Below, piece by piece: positions 40,374-49,691 of a stretch of DNA of 64,000 bases. Positions within the stretch are counted from its first letter, which is position 1, and the number at the start of each line of letters is the position of its first letter. This DNA comes from Microbacterium yannicii (lineage in GTDB: Bacteria > Actinomycetota > Actinomycetes > Actinomycetales > Microbacteriaceae): positions 116,819-180,818 of the forward strand of contig NZ_JAMXMB010000003.1 of the NCBI RefSeq assembly GCF_024055635.1, in the 5' to 3' direction. Under the pieces are notes generated by a model. The model saw nothing but the letters and a program-made list of their open reading frames with translations. It ran no database searches and was not told the DNA's origin. A program made the position numbers and the translations under genes.

Positions 40374-41132
40374 GTGACGGATCCGACGCGCGGTGTGCTG
40401 TATCCCGAGCGCCTGCCGAGCTTCACGCGGCTCGCGCCGCCGGCGGCAGCATCCGATCTCGTGGAGTGGTTCTGGTTTCCCCGGTGGGACCTGCCTGAAG
40501 GCGTCGTGTTGCGCCAGCCGGTCCTGGGCTATCCCGCGGCGAACCTCGTCGTCGAGCCGCCCGTCGTGACGCTGTGGGGCGCGACGACGCGGACGTCCGA
40601 GCGCGTCCTGGAGGGAAGCGGCTGGGCCGTCGGCGCCCTGCTGAAGCCCGCCGCCCTCGCGCGGCTGCACGATGCGCCGAGCCGACTCGTCGACGCGTCC
40701 ACAGTGCTGGACGAGCCGGAGCTGGAGCGAACCGTGTCGGTCGCCATGCCCGATCTCGACGTGGCGACGGCGGTCGTGTCGCTATGGCTGATGCAGCGCG
40801 TCGGACCGCTGACGCCTGAGGCGCGACTCGCGAACGCGATGGCCGGCCTTCTCACGTCGGATGCGGCGATCCTCCGCGTCGACGACGCAGCGGAGCGCCT
40901 GCGGGTCTCGGTGCGAACGTTGCAGCGGCTCGCCCACCGGATGGTCGGGCTGTCGCCGGCAGCGATGATCCGGCGCCGGCGACTGCAGGAGGCGGCCCAG
41001 CGCGTGCGCGACCATCCGGATGCCTCTCTCGCCGACATCGCCGCCGACCTGGGCTATGCCGACCACGCGCACCTCGCGAACGATTTCCGTGCGGTGCTGG
41101 GGTTCACCGCGTCGGATTACCGCGCCCGCTGA
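40374..41132 (+). CDS. AraC family transcriptional regulator
   Basis: 252 residues. The C-terminal ~100 residues are a two-HTH AraC domain (LRVSVRTLQRLAHRMVGLSPAAMIRRRRLQEAA; SLADIAADLGYADHAHLANDFRAVLGFT). The N-terminal part (DLVEWFWFPRWDLP...) resembles the DUF6597 sensor domain of small AraC regulators; the ligand is unknown. GTG start with TACCGT ending 6 bases upstream (leaderless). Its 3' end overlaps the DUF4442 gene on the other strand by 16 bases. Confidence 0.92.
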   Translation: MTDPTRGVLYPERLPSFTRLAPPAAASDLVEWFWFPRWDLPEGVVLRQPVLGYPAANLVVEPPVVTLWGATTRTSERVLEGSGWAVGALLKPAALARLHDAPSRLVDASTVLDEPELERTVSVAMPDLDVATAVVSLWLMQRVGPLTPEARLANAMAGLLTSDAAILRVDDAAERLRVSVRTLQRLAHRMVGLSPAAMIRRRRLQEAAQRVRDHPDASLADIAADLGYADHAHLANDFRAVLGFTASDYRAR

Positions 41133-41629
41133 GGCGCGTCGTCGCTCGTGGCGCGCTGCGGGACGTTCGCCTGCGTCACCCGCTTCTTCTCGCGCACGTA
41201 GACCTCACGTCGGACCCTCGCGACGACGTCACCCCCGGCATCCGTGATGTCGGTCTCGAACCATTCGAGCACCTTGGCCCCGCCGTGTGCCCGTGCGCGC
41301 AGCTCCGCCGCCTTCTCGCGCGGGACTTCGAAGTGGGCAGTGAGCACGCCGCGACCCGGTTTCAGGAACTCGATCTCGCCGCGCGTGTCCCACACGACGT
41401 AGTCGCGTCCGAGCTGATGCATCACCAGCATGAAGAAGTACGGGTCTGTCATCGCCGACATCGACCCGCCGAACGCCGTCTTCACGTAGTTGCGCGTGAT
41501 GAGGTTCACGTGCAGTTCGACGGTCGCGCTGGTCCAGTCGTCGGCGAACCTCTTGACGCGGATGCCGCTGCACAGATTCGGGATCCACAGGCTCATGCCG
41601 AGGGCGAGGCGTCGGGGAGTCACACGCAT
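41117..41629 (-). CDS. DUF4442 hotdog-fold protein (putative thioesterase)
   Basis: 170 residues from ATG 41629. The DUF4442/PaaI-like hotdog fold is visible: FADDWTSATVELHVNLITRNYVKTAFGG, MSAMTDPYFFMLVMHQLG, VVWDTRGEIEFLKPGRGVLTAHF. Such proteins are likely acyl-CoA thioesterases, but this is family inference. The chosen ATG matches the family N-terminus (MRVTPRRLALGM); ATG 41668 is in frame and closer to the AT-rich promoter region, adding 13 residues. Divergent from the GntR gene. Confidence 0.82.
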   Translation of the reverse strand: MRVTPRRLALGMSLWIPNLCSGIRVKRFADDWTSATVELHVNLITRNYVKTAFGGSMSAMTDPYFFMLVMHQLGRDYVVWDTRGEIEFLKPGRGVLTAHFEVPREKAAELRARAHGGAKVLEWFETDITDAGGDVVARVRREVYVREKKRVTQANVPQRATSDDAPQRAR

Positions 41630-41689
41630 GGCCACCAGCTTGGCGGAACAGCCGCTCCCGCTCGACATCGGTTGGCGGGTTCCGACAGT

Positions 41690-41715
41690 TGTTCTAGTTG
41701 TTATAGAGTTATCGT
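41690..41715 (+). promoter_or_regulatory. AT-rich promoter/operator of the GntR gene
   Basis: TTGTTCTAGTTGTTATAGAG is the most AT-rich stretch in this part of the window. TAGAGT (41704-41709) ends 6 bases before the GTG start, so the transcript is leaderless. TCTA/TAGA arms and repeated TTGTT units within it could bind the GntR product. The same stretch may drive the DUF4442 gene on the other strand. Confidence 0.45.
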
Positions 41716-42087
41716 GTGCTGCTGAGAATCGATCCTGAGAGCGATGCGCCCCTGTTCGCGCAGATCGCCGACTCGGTGCGAGCGGATGCCGCAGCCGGGC
41801 GCGTGCGCGCCGGCGACCGCCTGCCCGCGGCGCGTGAGATCGCCGCGGCCCTCGGCGTCAACGTGCACACGGTGCTGCATGCGTATCAGGATCTCCGCGG
41901 CGAAGGGCTGGTCGAGCTGCGGCGGGGCCGCGGCGCCGTGATCACCGCCCAGGCGACCGTCCTCGCGTCGCTGCACCATGACATCCAGAGCCTCGTTGCG
42001 CGCGCGCGTGCCGCGGGACTGCCGCCCGACACCCTCGCCGCACTCGTGAAGGAGATCGCCACCCATGACGACCGCACCGCCCGCTGA
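41716..42087 (+). CDS. GntR family transcriptional regulator, YtrA-like
   Basis: 123 residues, short form: an N-terminal GntR winged helix (PLFAQIADSVRADAAAGRVRAGDRLPAAREIAAALGVNVHTVLHAYQDLRGEGLVELRRGRG) and only a small C-terminal helical tail, as in the YtrA subfamily that controls small membrane or ABC transport operons. GTG start, leaderless. The last 23 bases overlap the next gene, a DUF1648 membrane protein, so the pair is translationally coupled and the regulator probably represses its own operon. Confidence 0.92.
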   Translation: MLLRIDPESDAPLFAQIADSVRADAAAGRVRAGDRLPAAREIAAALGVNVHTVLHAYQDLRGEGLVELRRGRGAVITAQATVLASLHHDIQSLVARARAAGLPPDTLAALVKEIATHDDRTAR

Positions 42088-43099
42088 CCCGTCGAACCGC
42101 TCACGGCTCGCCCTGCGCCGCTTCATCCTGGTGGCCGTGTGGCTGCCGGTTGCGCTTGTCGCCGTGGCGCTCGTCAAGCAGCTGATCGCCCTGCCGCAGC
42201 TGCCTGCCACGGTCGCCGTGCATTGGAACGCCGCCGGCGAGGCGGATGGCTTCGCTCCCGCGTGGACGCAGCCGGTCATGACGGTGCTGTTCGGGCTCGG
42301 CCTTCCCCTGCTCATGGTGGCGACGTCGCTGCCGGGACTTCGTCGCGGCGACACCGGACCGACGTACCGGCTGATGGGCGCGGCCGCGGCAGCCGTGTCG
42401 GCCGTCGTCACCGTCGCGCTCACGTGGACGCTCTCGATGCAGGTGGGCCTCGACGTCGTATCGCAGGCGCCGACGGTGTGGGCGGCGCTCATCGCGTCCC
42501 TGATCGCGGGCGCCGTGGTCGGCGTCGCCGCCTGGTTCCTCCAGCCCGCGGCACGCCCGGTCGCCGGCTCCGCTCCGCCCGCCGAGCCGCTTGCGCTCGC
42601 GCCGCACGAACGCGTCCTGTGGATGCGGTCGGTGGCGATGACGCCCGGCGCCGCCATCGCGATCATCGCGGCGGTCGTGCTGGTGGCCGTGTCGGCAGTC
42701 ATGGCCTGGGTCACCGGCGCCGACACGACGCTCGTGTGGATCCTGACAGGCGTCACGATCCTGCTGCTCCTGCTCGCCGCGACCACCCTCGCCTTCCACG
42801 TGCGCGTGGACGACACCGGGCTGCACGTCGACTCGGTGCTCGGCATCCCGCGCTTCACGGTTCCGCTCGCCGACATCGAGTCGGCCGCGCGGGTCGAGGT
42901 GAACCCGATGGGGGAGTTCGGCGGCTGGGGAGTGCGCATCGCACCGCAGGGGCGTCGCTTCGGGATCGTGCTTCGCGCGGGCGAGGCGCTGGAGGTCACC
43001 CGACGCAACGGCCGACGCGTCACGGTCACCGTCGACGACGCAGCCACGGCCGCCGCATTGCTCGAGGCCCTCGTCCTCCGGGCGGCGACCAGGCCTTGA
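42065..43099 (+). CDS. DUF1648 domain-containing membrane protein
   Basis: 344 residues. TM1 then the DUF1648 signature LPQLPATVAVHWNAAGEADGFAP, further TM segments, a second pair of TM helices around 205-250, and a C-terminal soluble PH-like beta domain (VDDTGLHVDSVLGIPRFTVPLADIESAARVE). DUF1648 proteins are often found with YtrA-type GntR regulators, as here, and with SdpI-like immunity proteins. The specific function is unknown; a role in envelope stress or immunity is inference. Confidence 0.88.
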   Translation: MTTAPPADPSNRSRLALRRFILVAVWLPVALVAVALVKQLIALPQLPATVAVHWNAAGEADGFAPAWTQPVMTVLFGLGLPLLMVATSLPGLRRGDTGPTYRLMGAAAAAVSAVVTVALTWTLSMQVGLDVVSQAPTVWAALIASLIAGAVVGVAAWFLQPAARPVAGSAPPAEPLALAPHERVLWMRSVAMTPGAAIAIIAAVVLVAVSAVMAWVTGADTTLVWILTGVTILLLLLAATTLAFHVRVDDTGLHVDSVLGIPRFTVPLADIESAARVEVNPMGEFGGWGVRIAPQGRRFGIVLRAGEALEVTRRNGRRVTVTVDDAATAAALLEALVLRAATRP

Positions 43100-43130
43100 C
43101 GCCCGGTCGACAGCCGGATTGGCTGAGGAC

Positions 43131-43817
43131 ATGGCCCCACCGACTCCCGACGCCTGGCCCACTCCCGAGACGTGGTCCCGTGTCGACGCGTACCTGACCG
43201 ACCTCCTGGTGGGGCACGACCCGGACCTCGAGAAGGCGGTCGAGACGCAGAACGGCGCGGGGCTGCCCGCGATCGAAGTCGCGCCGGTCAACGGGAAGCT
43301 GCTGCACCTCATGGCGCGCATCTCGGGAGCCCGTCGGGTGCTCGAGGTGGGCACGCTCGCCGCGTACTCGACGATCTGGCTCGCCCGAGGCATCCCGGGC
43401 GACGGGCGAGTCGTGACGATCGAGGCGGAGCCGCGCAACGCGGAGCTCGCGCGCGCCAACCTCGACCGCGCGGGCGTGGGGGAGAAGGTCGAGATCCGGC
43501 TCGGCCGCGGCGCCGACGTGCTGCCCACGCTCGAAGGCGAGGAGCCGTTCGACCTGGTCTTCATCGACGCCGACAAGGAGTCCAACACGATCTACCTCGA
43601 CTGGGCGGCTCGCCTCGGCCGACCGGGCACCGTGGTCATGGTCGACAACACCGTCCGCGGCGGCGAGGTCGCCAATCCGGCCACCGAGAATCCGCAGATC
43701 ATCGGCGTGCAGCGGGGCCTCGAGATGCTGGGCCGCGATCCGCGGTTCGACGCGACAGCCCTCCAGACCCTCGACGCCAAGGGCTACGACGGCATCGCCA
43801 TCGCGCTGATCGTCTGA
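43131..43817 (+). CDS. Class I SAM-dependent O-methyltransferase
   Basis: 228 residues. Catechol-OMT-like fold: SAM motif VLEVGTLAAYSTIWLARGIP, acidic VTIEAEP, metal/active-site region FDLVFIDADKESNTIYLDWA and VDNTVRGG. Uses Mg2+ to methylate catechol-type hydroxyls; substrate unknown. I chose ATG 43131; a TTG at 43119 would add four residues. Near the DUF1648 gene and followed by eno, without a clear functional link. Confidence 0.92.
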   Translation: MAPPTPDAWPTPETWSRVDAYLTDLLVGHDPDLEKAVETQNGAGLPAIEVAPVNGKLLHLMARISGARRVLEVGTLAAYSTIWLARGIPGDGRVVTIEAEPRNAELARANLDRAGVGEKVEIRLGRGADVLPTLEGEEPFDLVFIDADKESNTIYLDWAARLGRPGTVVMVDNTVRGGEVANPATENPQIIGVQRGLEMLGRDPRFDATALQTLDAKGYDGIAIALIV

Positions 43818-43888
43818 CGTCCTCGCAAGCCGGCACCGGGTCAGTAGGCTGAGGGGCGGACCGACGACGCTCCAGCGAATCACCCTAA

Positions 43889-45184
<1,296 letters not shown>

Positions 45185-45228
45185 TGCGCTGACCGCGTGA
45201 GAAGTGGCGCCGCACGACGGCGTATGCA

Positions 45229-45268
45229 GGAAGGGGGAGCCGTGGCCAAGACGACGGCTCCCCCTTCC
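45229..45268 (+). promoter_or_regulatory. Perfect 15-bp hairpin covering the ftsB ribosome site and start codon
   Basis: GGAAGGGGGAGCCGT (45229-45243) pairs exactly with ACGGCTCCCCCTTCC (45254-45268), with a 10-nt loop. The left arm contains the GGGGGAG ribosome site and the first two bases of the GTG 45242. It is also 45 bases after the eno stop, so it could be the eno terminator, or an RNA gate that blocks ftsB translation. No T-tract follows. Confidence 0.7.
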
Positions 45269-45814
45269 CGTACCTCAGGCCGCTCGACCCGTTCCGCTGA
45301 TCCTGTCCCACCACGTCGACGCCCGGTGAGCGGACGCCGCCCTGTCGACGTGCGGGGCTGGCTCGGCGGCATCCGTCTCTCGGGCTTCATGGTGATCATG
45401 ATGGGCCTCGTCGTGCTCGCCGCCTTCGTGCTCGTGCCCACCATCGGCACCTACGTCGACCAGCGTCAGCAGGTGGCAGCCCTGGAAGCGGCCGTGCAGC
45501 TCAGTCGCGAGGAGGTCGCCGAACTCGACTCCCAGCGCGAGCGATGGAAGGACCCGGCGTACATCACGACGCAGGCCCGCGAGCGGCTGTACTACGTCAA
45601 GCCCGGTGAGGTCGTCTACCTCGTCGACGACGATCTACCTCCCGAGCTGACACCGCAGGAACAGGATCCGGTGAGTGACGAGCTCGAGGCCGCCGAAGGG
45701 GACTGGATGTCGAAGCTCGTGCGCTCGATGACCGAGGCCGGCCTCGCGCGGACGGCGGCGCCGCTGAACATCGGCGTGCCCGACCCCGACCCCTCGACCA
45801 CCCCGACGCCGTGA
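45242..45814 (+). CDS. ftsB: FtsB/DivIC-like septum formation initiator
   Basis: 190 residues. Disordered basic N-terminus, one TM segment (GFMVIMMGLVVLAAFVLVP), an extracytoplasmic coiled coil (QQVAALEAAVQLSREEVAELDSQRERW) and the DivIC motif DPAYITTQARERLYYVKPGEVVYLV. FtsB links the divisome to septal synthesis. GTG 45242 has an excellent GGGGGAG site but lies in a hairpin; GTG 45197, ATG 45224 or GTG 45326 are alternatives. Follows eno and precedes DUF501, the classical order. The C-terminal Asp/Glu/Pro-rich tail is longer than usual. Confidence 0.9.
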   Translation: MAKTTAPPSRTSGRSTRSADPVPPRRRPVSGRRPVDVRGWLGGIRLSGFMVIMMGLVVLAAFVLVPTIGTYVDQRQQVAALEAAVQLSREEVAELDSQRERWKDPAYITTQARERLYYVKPGEVVYLVDDDLPPELTPQEQDPVSDELEAAEGDWMSKLVRSMTEAGLARTAAPLNIGVPDPDPSTTPTP

Positions 45815-45908
45815 GGCCCGGCGGCCGGCGCGGACACCTCGCCGGCCCCACGGCCCAGCGGCGTCCCAGGTGCCGCCGGTACCCTGGGCCCGACCAAGGA
45901 GCAGCTCT

Positions 45909-46427
45909 GTGACGACCCCGCCGTACCCCCCTGTCAGCGACGCCGACCTCGCCGTGCTTCGCGAACAGCTCGGTCGTCCGGCCCGCGGAGTCGTCGGAAT
46001 CGCCGCGCGCTGCGTGTGCGGCAATCCGACCGTGGTGGCGACATCGCCTCGCCTCCCGGACGGCACGCCGTTCCCCACCTTCTACTACCTGACGCACCCG
46101 GCCGCGACGGCCGCCATGTCGGTGCTCGAAGCCGACCATGTGATGCGCGAGCTCTCCGAACTGCTCGCCGCCGACGAAGACGTCGCCGCCGCCTACCGGA
46201 TCGCCCACGAGGCGTACCTGCACGACCGTTCCGCATTCGGCGAGGTGGACGAGATCGCCGGCATCTCGGCCGGCGGCATGCCGACGCGCGTCAAATGCCT
46301 GCACGCGCTCGCCGGACACGCGCTCGCCGCCGGTCCGGGCGTGAATCCGATCGGCGACCGCGCCCTCGCGCTGTCGTCGTGGTCGCCCGCGCGCTGCGTC
46401 TGCGCCGAGCCGGGATCGGGCGGATGA
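45909..46427 (+). CDS. DUF501 domain-containing protein
   Basis: 172 residues. DUF501: VVGIAARCVCGNPTVVATSPRLPDGTPFPTFYYLTHP, AAMSVLEADHVMRE and MPTRVKCLHALAGHALAAGPGVNPIGD. The conserved Cys and His pattern (CVC, KCLH) suggests a metal or thiol function, which is unproven. It normally sits between ftsB and an exopolyphosphatase gene. GTG start with AAGGAG upstream. The stop overlaps the next gene by 4 bases (ATGA). The usual ppx neighbour is replaced by a subtilase. Confidence 0.92.
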   Translation: MTTPPYPPVSDADLAVLREQLGRPARGVVGIAARCVCGNPTVVATSPRLPDGTPFPTFYYLTHPAATAAMSVLEADHVMRELSELLAADEDVAAAYRIAHEAYLHDRSAFGEVDEIAGISAGGMPTRVKCLHALAGHALAAGPGVNPIGDRALALSSWSPARCVCAEPGSGG

Positions 46428-47728
46428 TCCGCCGCCTTCTCGCGGCGCTGACGTCAGCGGCGATCGCCGCGACGCTGGTCGTCGCCGCACCGGCGGCGGC
46501 CGAAGCGGCGACCACACCGGCTAGGGCCGAAGCGGTGACCGCCGCGGAAGACCCGGTGCGCGCGGCGGAGTACTGGCTCACCGACTACGGCGTCCAGAAG
46601 GCCTGGGAGACCACGCGCGGTGCGGGGGCGAAGATCGCCGTCATCGACACCGGCATCGGCCGCGGACCCGTCGAGTTCGCCGGCGCGGTCGCCGCCGGCA
46701 CCGACGTGTCGGGCGCCGGTTCGCCCGACGGCCGCACGCCCGTCGGTGCGGTCGACGCCGACCACGGCAGCTGGGTGGCGTCACTGGCCGCCGGTCGCGG
46801 GACGGGTCCGGCCACCGGCATGATCGGCGTCGCCCCCGAGGCGCAGCTGCTCGCGGTGTCGGTCGCGTTCGGATCGTCGGCCAAGCGGCCCTTCGCCGAC
46901 CAGATCGCCGAGGCGATCCGGTGGTCGGTCGACAACGGGGCCGACGTCATCAACATGTCGCTCACCACGAACGTGCCGGACTGGCCCGAGAGCTGGGACG
47001 ACGCCTTCCTCTACGCCTTCGACCACGACGTCGTGATCGTCGTCGCGGCCGGCAACCGGGGCAGCGGGACGACCCGCGTCGGCGCCCCGGCCACCATCCC
47101 GGGCGTGCTCACCGTCGGCGGGGTCAACCGCGCCGGCGAGGCGAGCGTCGATGCGTCCACACAGGGCATCACCATCGGCGTGTCGGCGCCCAGCGAGGAG
47201 CTCGTGGGCGTGTCAGCCGACTCGACGCTGGTCTCGTGGAACGGCACGAGCGGCGCCGCACCCATCGTCGCCGGCATCGTGGCGCTCGTGCGCGCTGCGC
47301 ACCCCGAGCTCGACGCCGCCAACGTCATCAACCGGATCATCAAGACCGCCCGGCCTGCGGCGGGCGCGAAGGATGTGCCCGACGTGCTCTACGGCTATGG
47401 ACTGGTGGATGCCGCGGCCGCCGTCTCGGCGAGTGTGCCGAGTGTGACCGCCAACCCCATGGGCAGTCTCGAGGACTGGGTGCGGCTGTACCGCCGGGCT
47501 CCTGTGGCGGCGCTGCCCGAGGAGCCGGCCCCGGTCGTCGAGGTTCCGCCGCTGCCCGATGCCGACCAGGCCACCCGCGTCACGTCGCCGCTGCTGCCCG
47601 ACCGGAACACCGTGCTGTACGGGACCCTGCCGCTCCTGCTGGCCACAGCGACGGCTATACTGGTGGCGCTCGGCGTCACCGCTGCTGTCCGACGCATCCG
47701 ATTGGCGTCCCGCGCGCCGAGCCGCTGA
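46424..47728 (+). CDS. Membrane-anchored subtilisin-like (S8) serine protease, mycosin-like layout
   Basis: 434 residues. Signal peptide (about 1-29), catalytic Asp75 in AVIDTGIG, His114 in DADHGSWVAS, Ser276 in WNGTSGAAP and oxyanion Asn211 in AAGNRG; a Pro-rich linker and a C-terminal TM helix (TLPLLLATATAILVALGV) with a basic tail. The Asp/His/Ser triad is complete; Ser is followed by Gly rather than the usual Met (GTSM). Exported, anchored proteases of this layout include mycosins of type VII secretion, but no T7SS gene is nearby. Coupled to DUF501 (ATGA overlap). Confidence 0.9.
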   Translation: MIRRLLAALTSAAIAATLVVAAPAAAEAATTPARAEAVTAAEDPVRAAEYWLTDYGVQKAWETTRGAGAKIAVIDTGIGRGPVEFAGAVAAGTDVSGAGSPDGRTPVGAVDADHGSWVASLAAGRGTGPATGMIGVAPEAQLLAVSVAFGSSAKRPFADQIAEAIRWSVDNGADVINMSLTTNVPDWPESWDDAFLYAFDHDVVIVVAAGNRGSGTTRVGAPATIPGVLTVGGVNRAGEASVDASTQGITIGVSAPSEELVGVSADSTLVSWNGTSGAAPIVAGIVALVRAAHPELDAANVINRIIKTARPAAGAKDVPDVLYGYGLVDAAAAVSASVPSVTANPMGSLEDWVRLYRRAPVAALPEEPAPVVEVPPLPDADQATRVTSPLLPDRNTVLYGTLPLLLATATAILVALGVTAAVRRIRLASRAPSR

Positions 47729-47750
47729 CACAGGAGGAGTACTCCAAACC

Positions 47751-49199
47751 GTGACCAACACCGTGCCCAAGATCCTCATCGTCGGTGGCGGATACGCAGG
47801 CTTCTACACGGCCTGGAAGCTCGAGAAGCATCTGCGCAAGGGTGAAGCGGACGTGACGATCGTCGACCCGCTTCCCTACATGACCTATCAGCCGTTCCTC
47901 CCCGAGGTCGCCGCCGGTTCGATCGAGGCGCGCCACTCCGTCGTGGCACTGCGTCGTCACCTCAAGCGGACCCATGTGGTCGCCGCCAAGGTGACCGGCA
48001 TCAACCACGCGGGCAAGGTCGCCACCATCACCCCGATCGCGGGGGAGCCGTACGAGTTCGCCTACGACCAGATCGTGGTCACCGCCGGCGCCGTCTCGCG
48101 CACCTTCCCGATCCCGGGCATCGCCGACAACGCGATCGGCCTGAAGACGATCGAAGAGGCCGTCGCGATCCGCGACAAGCTGATGTCGAACTTCGACAAG
48201 GCGTCCACTCTTCCCCCGGGGCCCGACCGCGACCGGCTGCTGACCGTCGTGGTGGTCGGCGGTGGCTTCGCCGGCATCGAGGTGTTCGCCGAGCTGCGCT
48301 CGCTGGCCTCGTCGCTGGTCAAGAGCTACCCGCAGATCACGTTCGACGACACGCACTTCCACCTCATCGAGGCCATGAGCCGTATCATGCCCGAGGTGTC
48401 GCTGAAGACGAGCGAGTGGGTGCTGAAGAACCTGGCCAAGCGGGGCGCCTCGGTGCACCTCGACACGCAGGTCACCGGCGCTGTCGGCGGCAACATCGAG
48501 CTCTCCACGGGCGAGACCATCCCCAGCGACCTCATCATCTGGACCGCCGGCGTGATGGCGAACCCCACCGTCGTGCGCGGTGGCGACCTCCCCATCGAGG
48601 AGCGCGGTCGCATCCGCACCCGCGCCGACCTGCGGGTGGGCAGCGAGGACGAGATCGTCGAGGGTGCGTGGGCGGCGGGCGACGTGTCGGCCGTGCCCGA
48701 TCTCACCGGCGGCGGAGTGGGCGGGTACTGCGTCCCGAACGCCCAGCACGCCGTGCGCCAGGCGAAGCTCCTCGCCAAGAACCTCGTCGGCGTGCTGCGC
48801 GGCGAGCTGCCGCGGGAGTACTACCACAAGAACCTCGGCGCCGTCGCGGGCCTCGGGCTCTGGGTCGGCGTGTTCCAGTCCGGCAAGCTCGCCCTCACGG
48901 GACCGATCGCCTGGCTCGCCCACCGCGGCTACCACGGCCTGGCCATGCCCTCGTGGGAGCGCAAGTGGCGCGTGCTGTGGGGCTGGTGGAACAACTTCTG
49001 GCTGGGCCGCGACATGGTGAACCTGTCGACCGTCCAGAACCCCCGCTACGTCTTCGAAGAGTTCGCGGCGCGTCCGCGACCGCCGCAGCCCGTCGAGGCG
49101 CCGGCCGAGCCGGCCGCCGCGGCTGCACCGGCGAAGAAGGCTCCCGCGCGCAAGCCCGCCGCGAAGGCCGCCGACGCCGAGAAGGTCGCAGCGAAGTAA
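47751..49199 (+). CDS. Type II NADH dehydrogenase / FAD-dependent pyridine nucleotide-disulfide oxidoreductase
   Basis: 482 residues. FAD-binding GGGYAGFYTAWKLE, NAD(P)-binding VVVVGGGFAGIEVFAELRS, and the ATG-like WAAGDVSAVPD and membrane-surface helix GFAW-type region (LAHRGYHGLAMP). NDH-2 enzymes move electrons from NADH to menaquinone without pumping protons. The last ~35 residues are an Ala/Lys/Pro-rich tail (PAKKAPARKPAAKAAD), histone-H1-like and unusual for NDH-2. GTG start; AGGAGGAG lies 12 bases upstream. 22 bases after the protease gene. Confidence 0.92.
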   Translation: MTNTVPKILIVGGGYAGFYTAWKLEKHLRKGEADVTIVDPLPYMTYQPFLPEVAAGSIEARHSVVALRRHLKRTHVVAAKVTGINHAGKVATITPIAGEPYEFAYDQIVVTAGAVSRTFPIPGIADNAIGLKTIEEAVAIRDKLMSNFDKASTLPPGPDRDRLLTVVVVGGGFAGIEVFAELRSLASSLVKSYPQITFDDTHFHLIEAMSRIMPEVSLKTSEWVLKNLAKRGASVHLDTQVTGAVGGNIELSTGETIPSDLIIWTAGVMANPTVVRGGDLPIEERGRIRTRADLRVGSEDEIVEGAWAAGDVSAVPDLTGGGVGGYCVPNAQHAVRQAKLLAKNLVGVLRGELPREYYHKNLGAVAGLGLWVGVFQSGKLALTGPIAWLAHRGYHGLAMPSWERKWRVLWGWWNNFWLGRDMVNLSTVQNPRYVFEEFAARPRPPQPVEAPAEPAAAAAPAKKAPARKPAAKAADAEKVAAK

Positions 49200-49271
49200 G
49201 TCCGCAGGATGCCGCAGGCTCGTCTGAGAAGATGAGCCTGCGGCATTCGCGTTCCCCGCGGACGCGATGAG

Positions 49272-49344
49272 GCCCCCGTAGCCCAACGGCAGAGGCAGGC
49301 GACTTAAAATCGCTCGAGTGTGGGTTCGAATCCCACCGGGGGCA
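49272..49344 (+). tRNA. tRNA with anticodon TAA (Leu by decoding) but class I architecture
   Basis: 73 nt: acceptor GCCCCCG/CGGGGGC, anticodon stem GGCGA/TCGCT with loop CTTAAAA (anticodon TAA at 34-36), variable region of only 5 nt (CGAGT), T arm GTGGG-TTCGAAT-CCCAC, discriminator A. No CCA encoded. Bacterial tRNA-Leu normally has a long variable arm; this one does not. The D stem is 3 bp (GCC/GGC). Decodes UUA, a very rare codon in such a genome. Confidence 0.85.
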
Positions 49345-49413
49345 CCGGCTCCACACCCTCGCGGTGCCCGAGAAGACGCGTTAGCCTGGGCGAAAGCGGT
49401 GAAGGGGCCGGAC

Positions 49414-49608
49414 ATGGGCGAGAACGACACGGCGCGTCGGCGCACGGACGGTCGGAGCGCGGACGTTCCCCACGCGCAGGAGCAGAAGCAGCCGAAGAGC
49501 GGCTGGTGGTGGAAGGTCACCGCGCTGCTGCTCGGTGCCCCTCCGATCGCGGTATACGGCGCCGAGGACGAGGTCGAGCAGGAGCGCGCCGCGAGGGCGA
49601 AGGACTGA
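49414..49608 (+). CDS. Small hypothetical protein (64 residues)
   Basis: From ATG 49414 (AAGGGG 8 bases upstream): a charged, Gln/Arg-rich N-terminal half (MGENDTARRRTDGRSADV), then KSGWWWKVTALLLGAPPIAVYGAEDEVEQE with a short hydrophobic stretch, and a charged tail. I do not recognise a family. The Trp-rich hydrophobic patch could be a membrane-surface helix. Lies between the tRNA and the 9-residue upstream ORF; no clear functional link. Confidence 0.55.
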   Translation: MGENDTARRRTDGRSADVPHAQEQKQPKSGWWWKVTALLLGAPPIAVYGAEDEVEQERAARAKD

Positions 49609-49679
49609 CCCTGTCGGTCGGCCTTCGCACGCCGGCGCACGCTGACGCGACGCGGTCACCGCAGGTGCCCGCGGCGCCT

Positions 49680-49691
49680 TAGGCTGGTGCG
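49680..49691 (+). promoter_or_regulatory. Promoter of the 49692 upstream ORF (TAGGCT)
   Basis: TAGGCT (49680-49685) followed by 6 bases and the ATG at 49692: the leaderless pattern seen repeatedly in this window. Confidence 0.5.
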
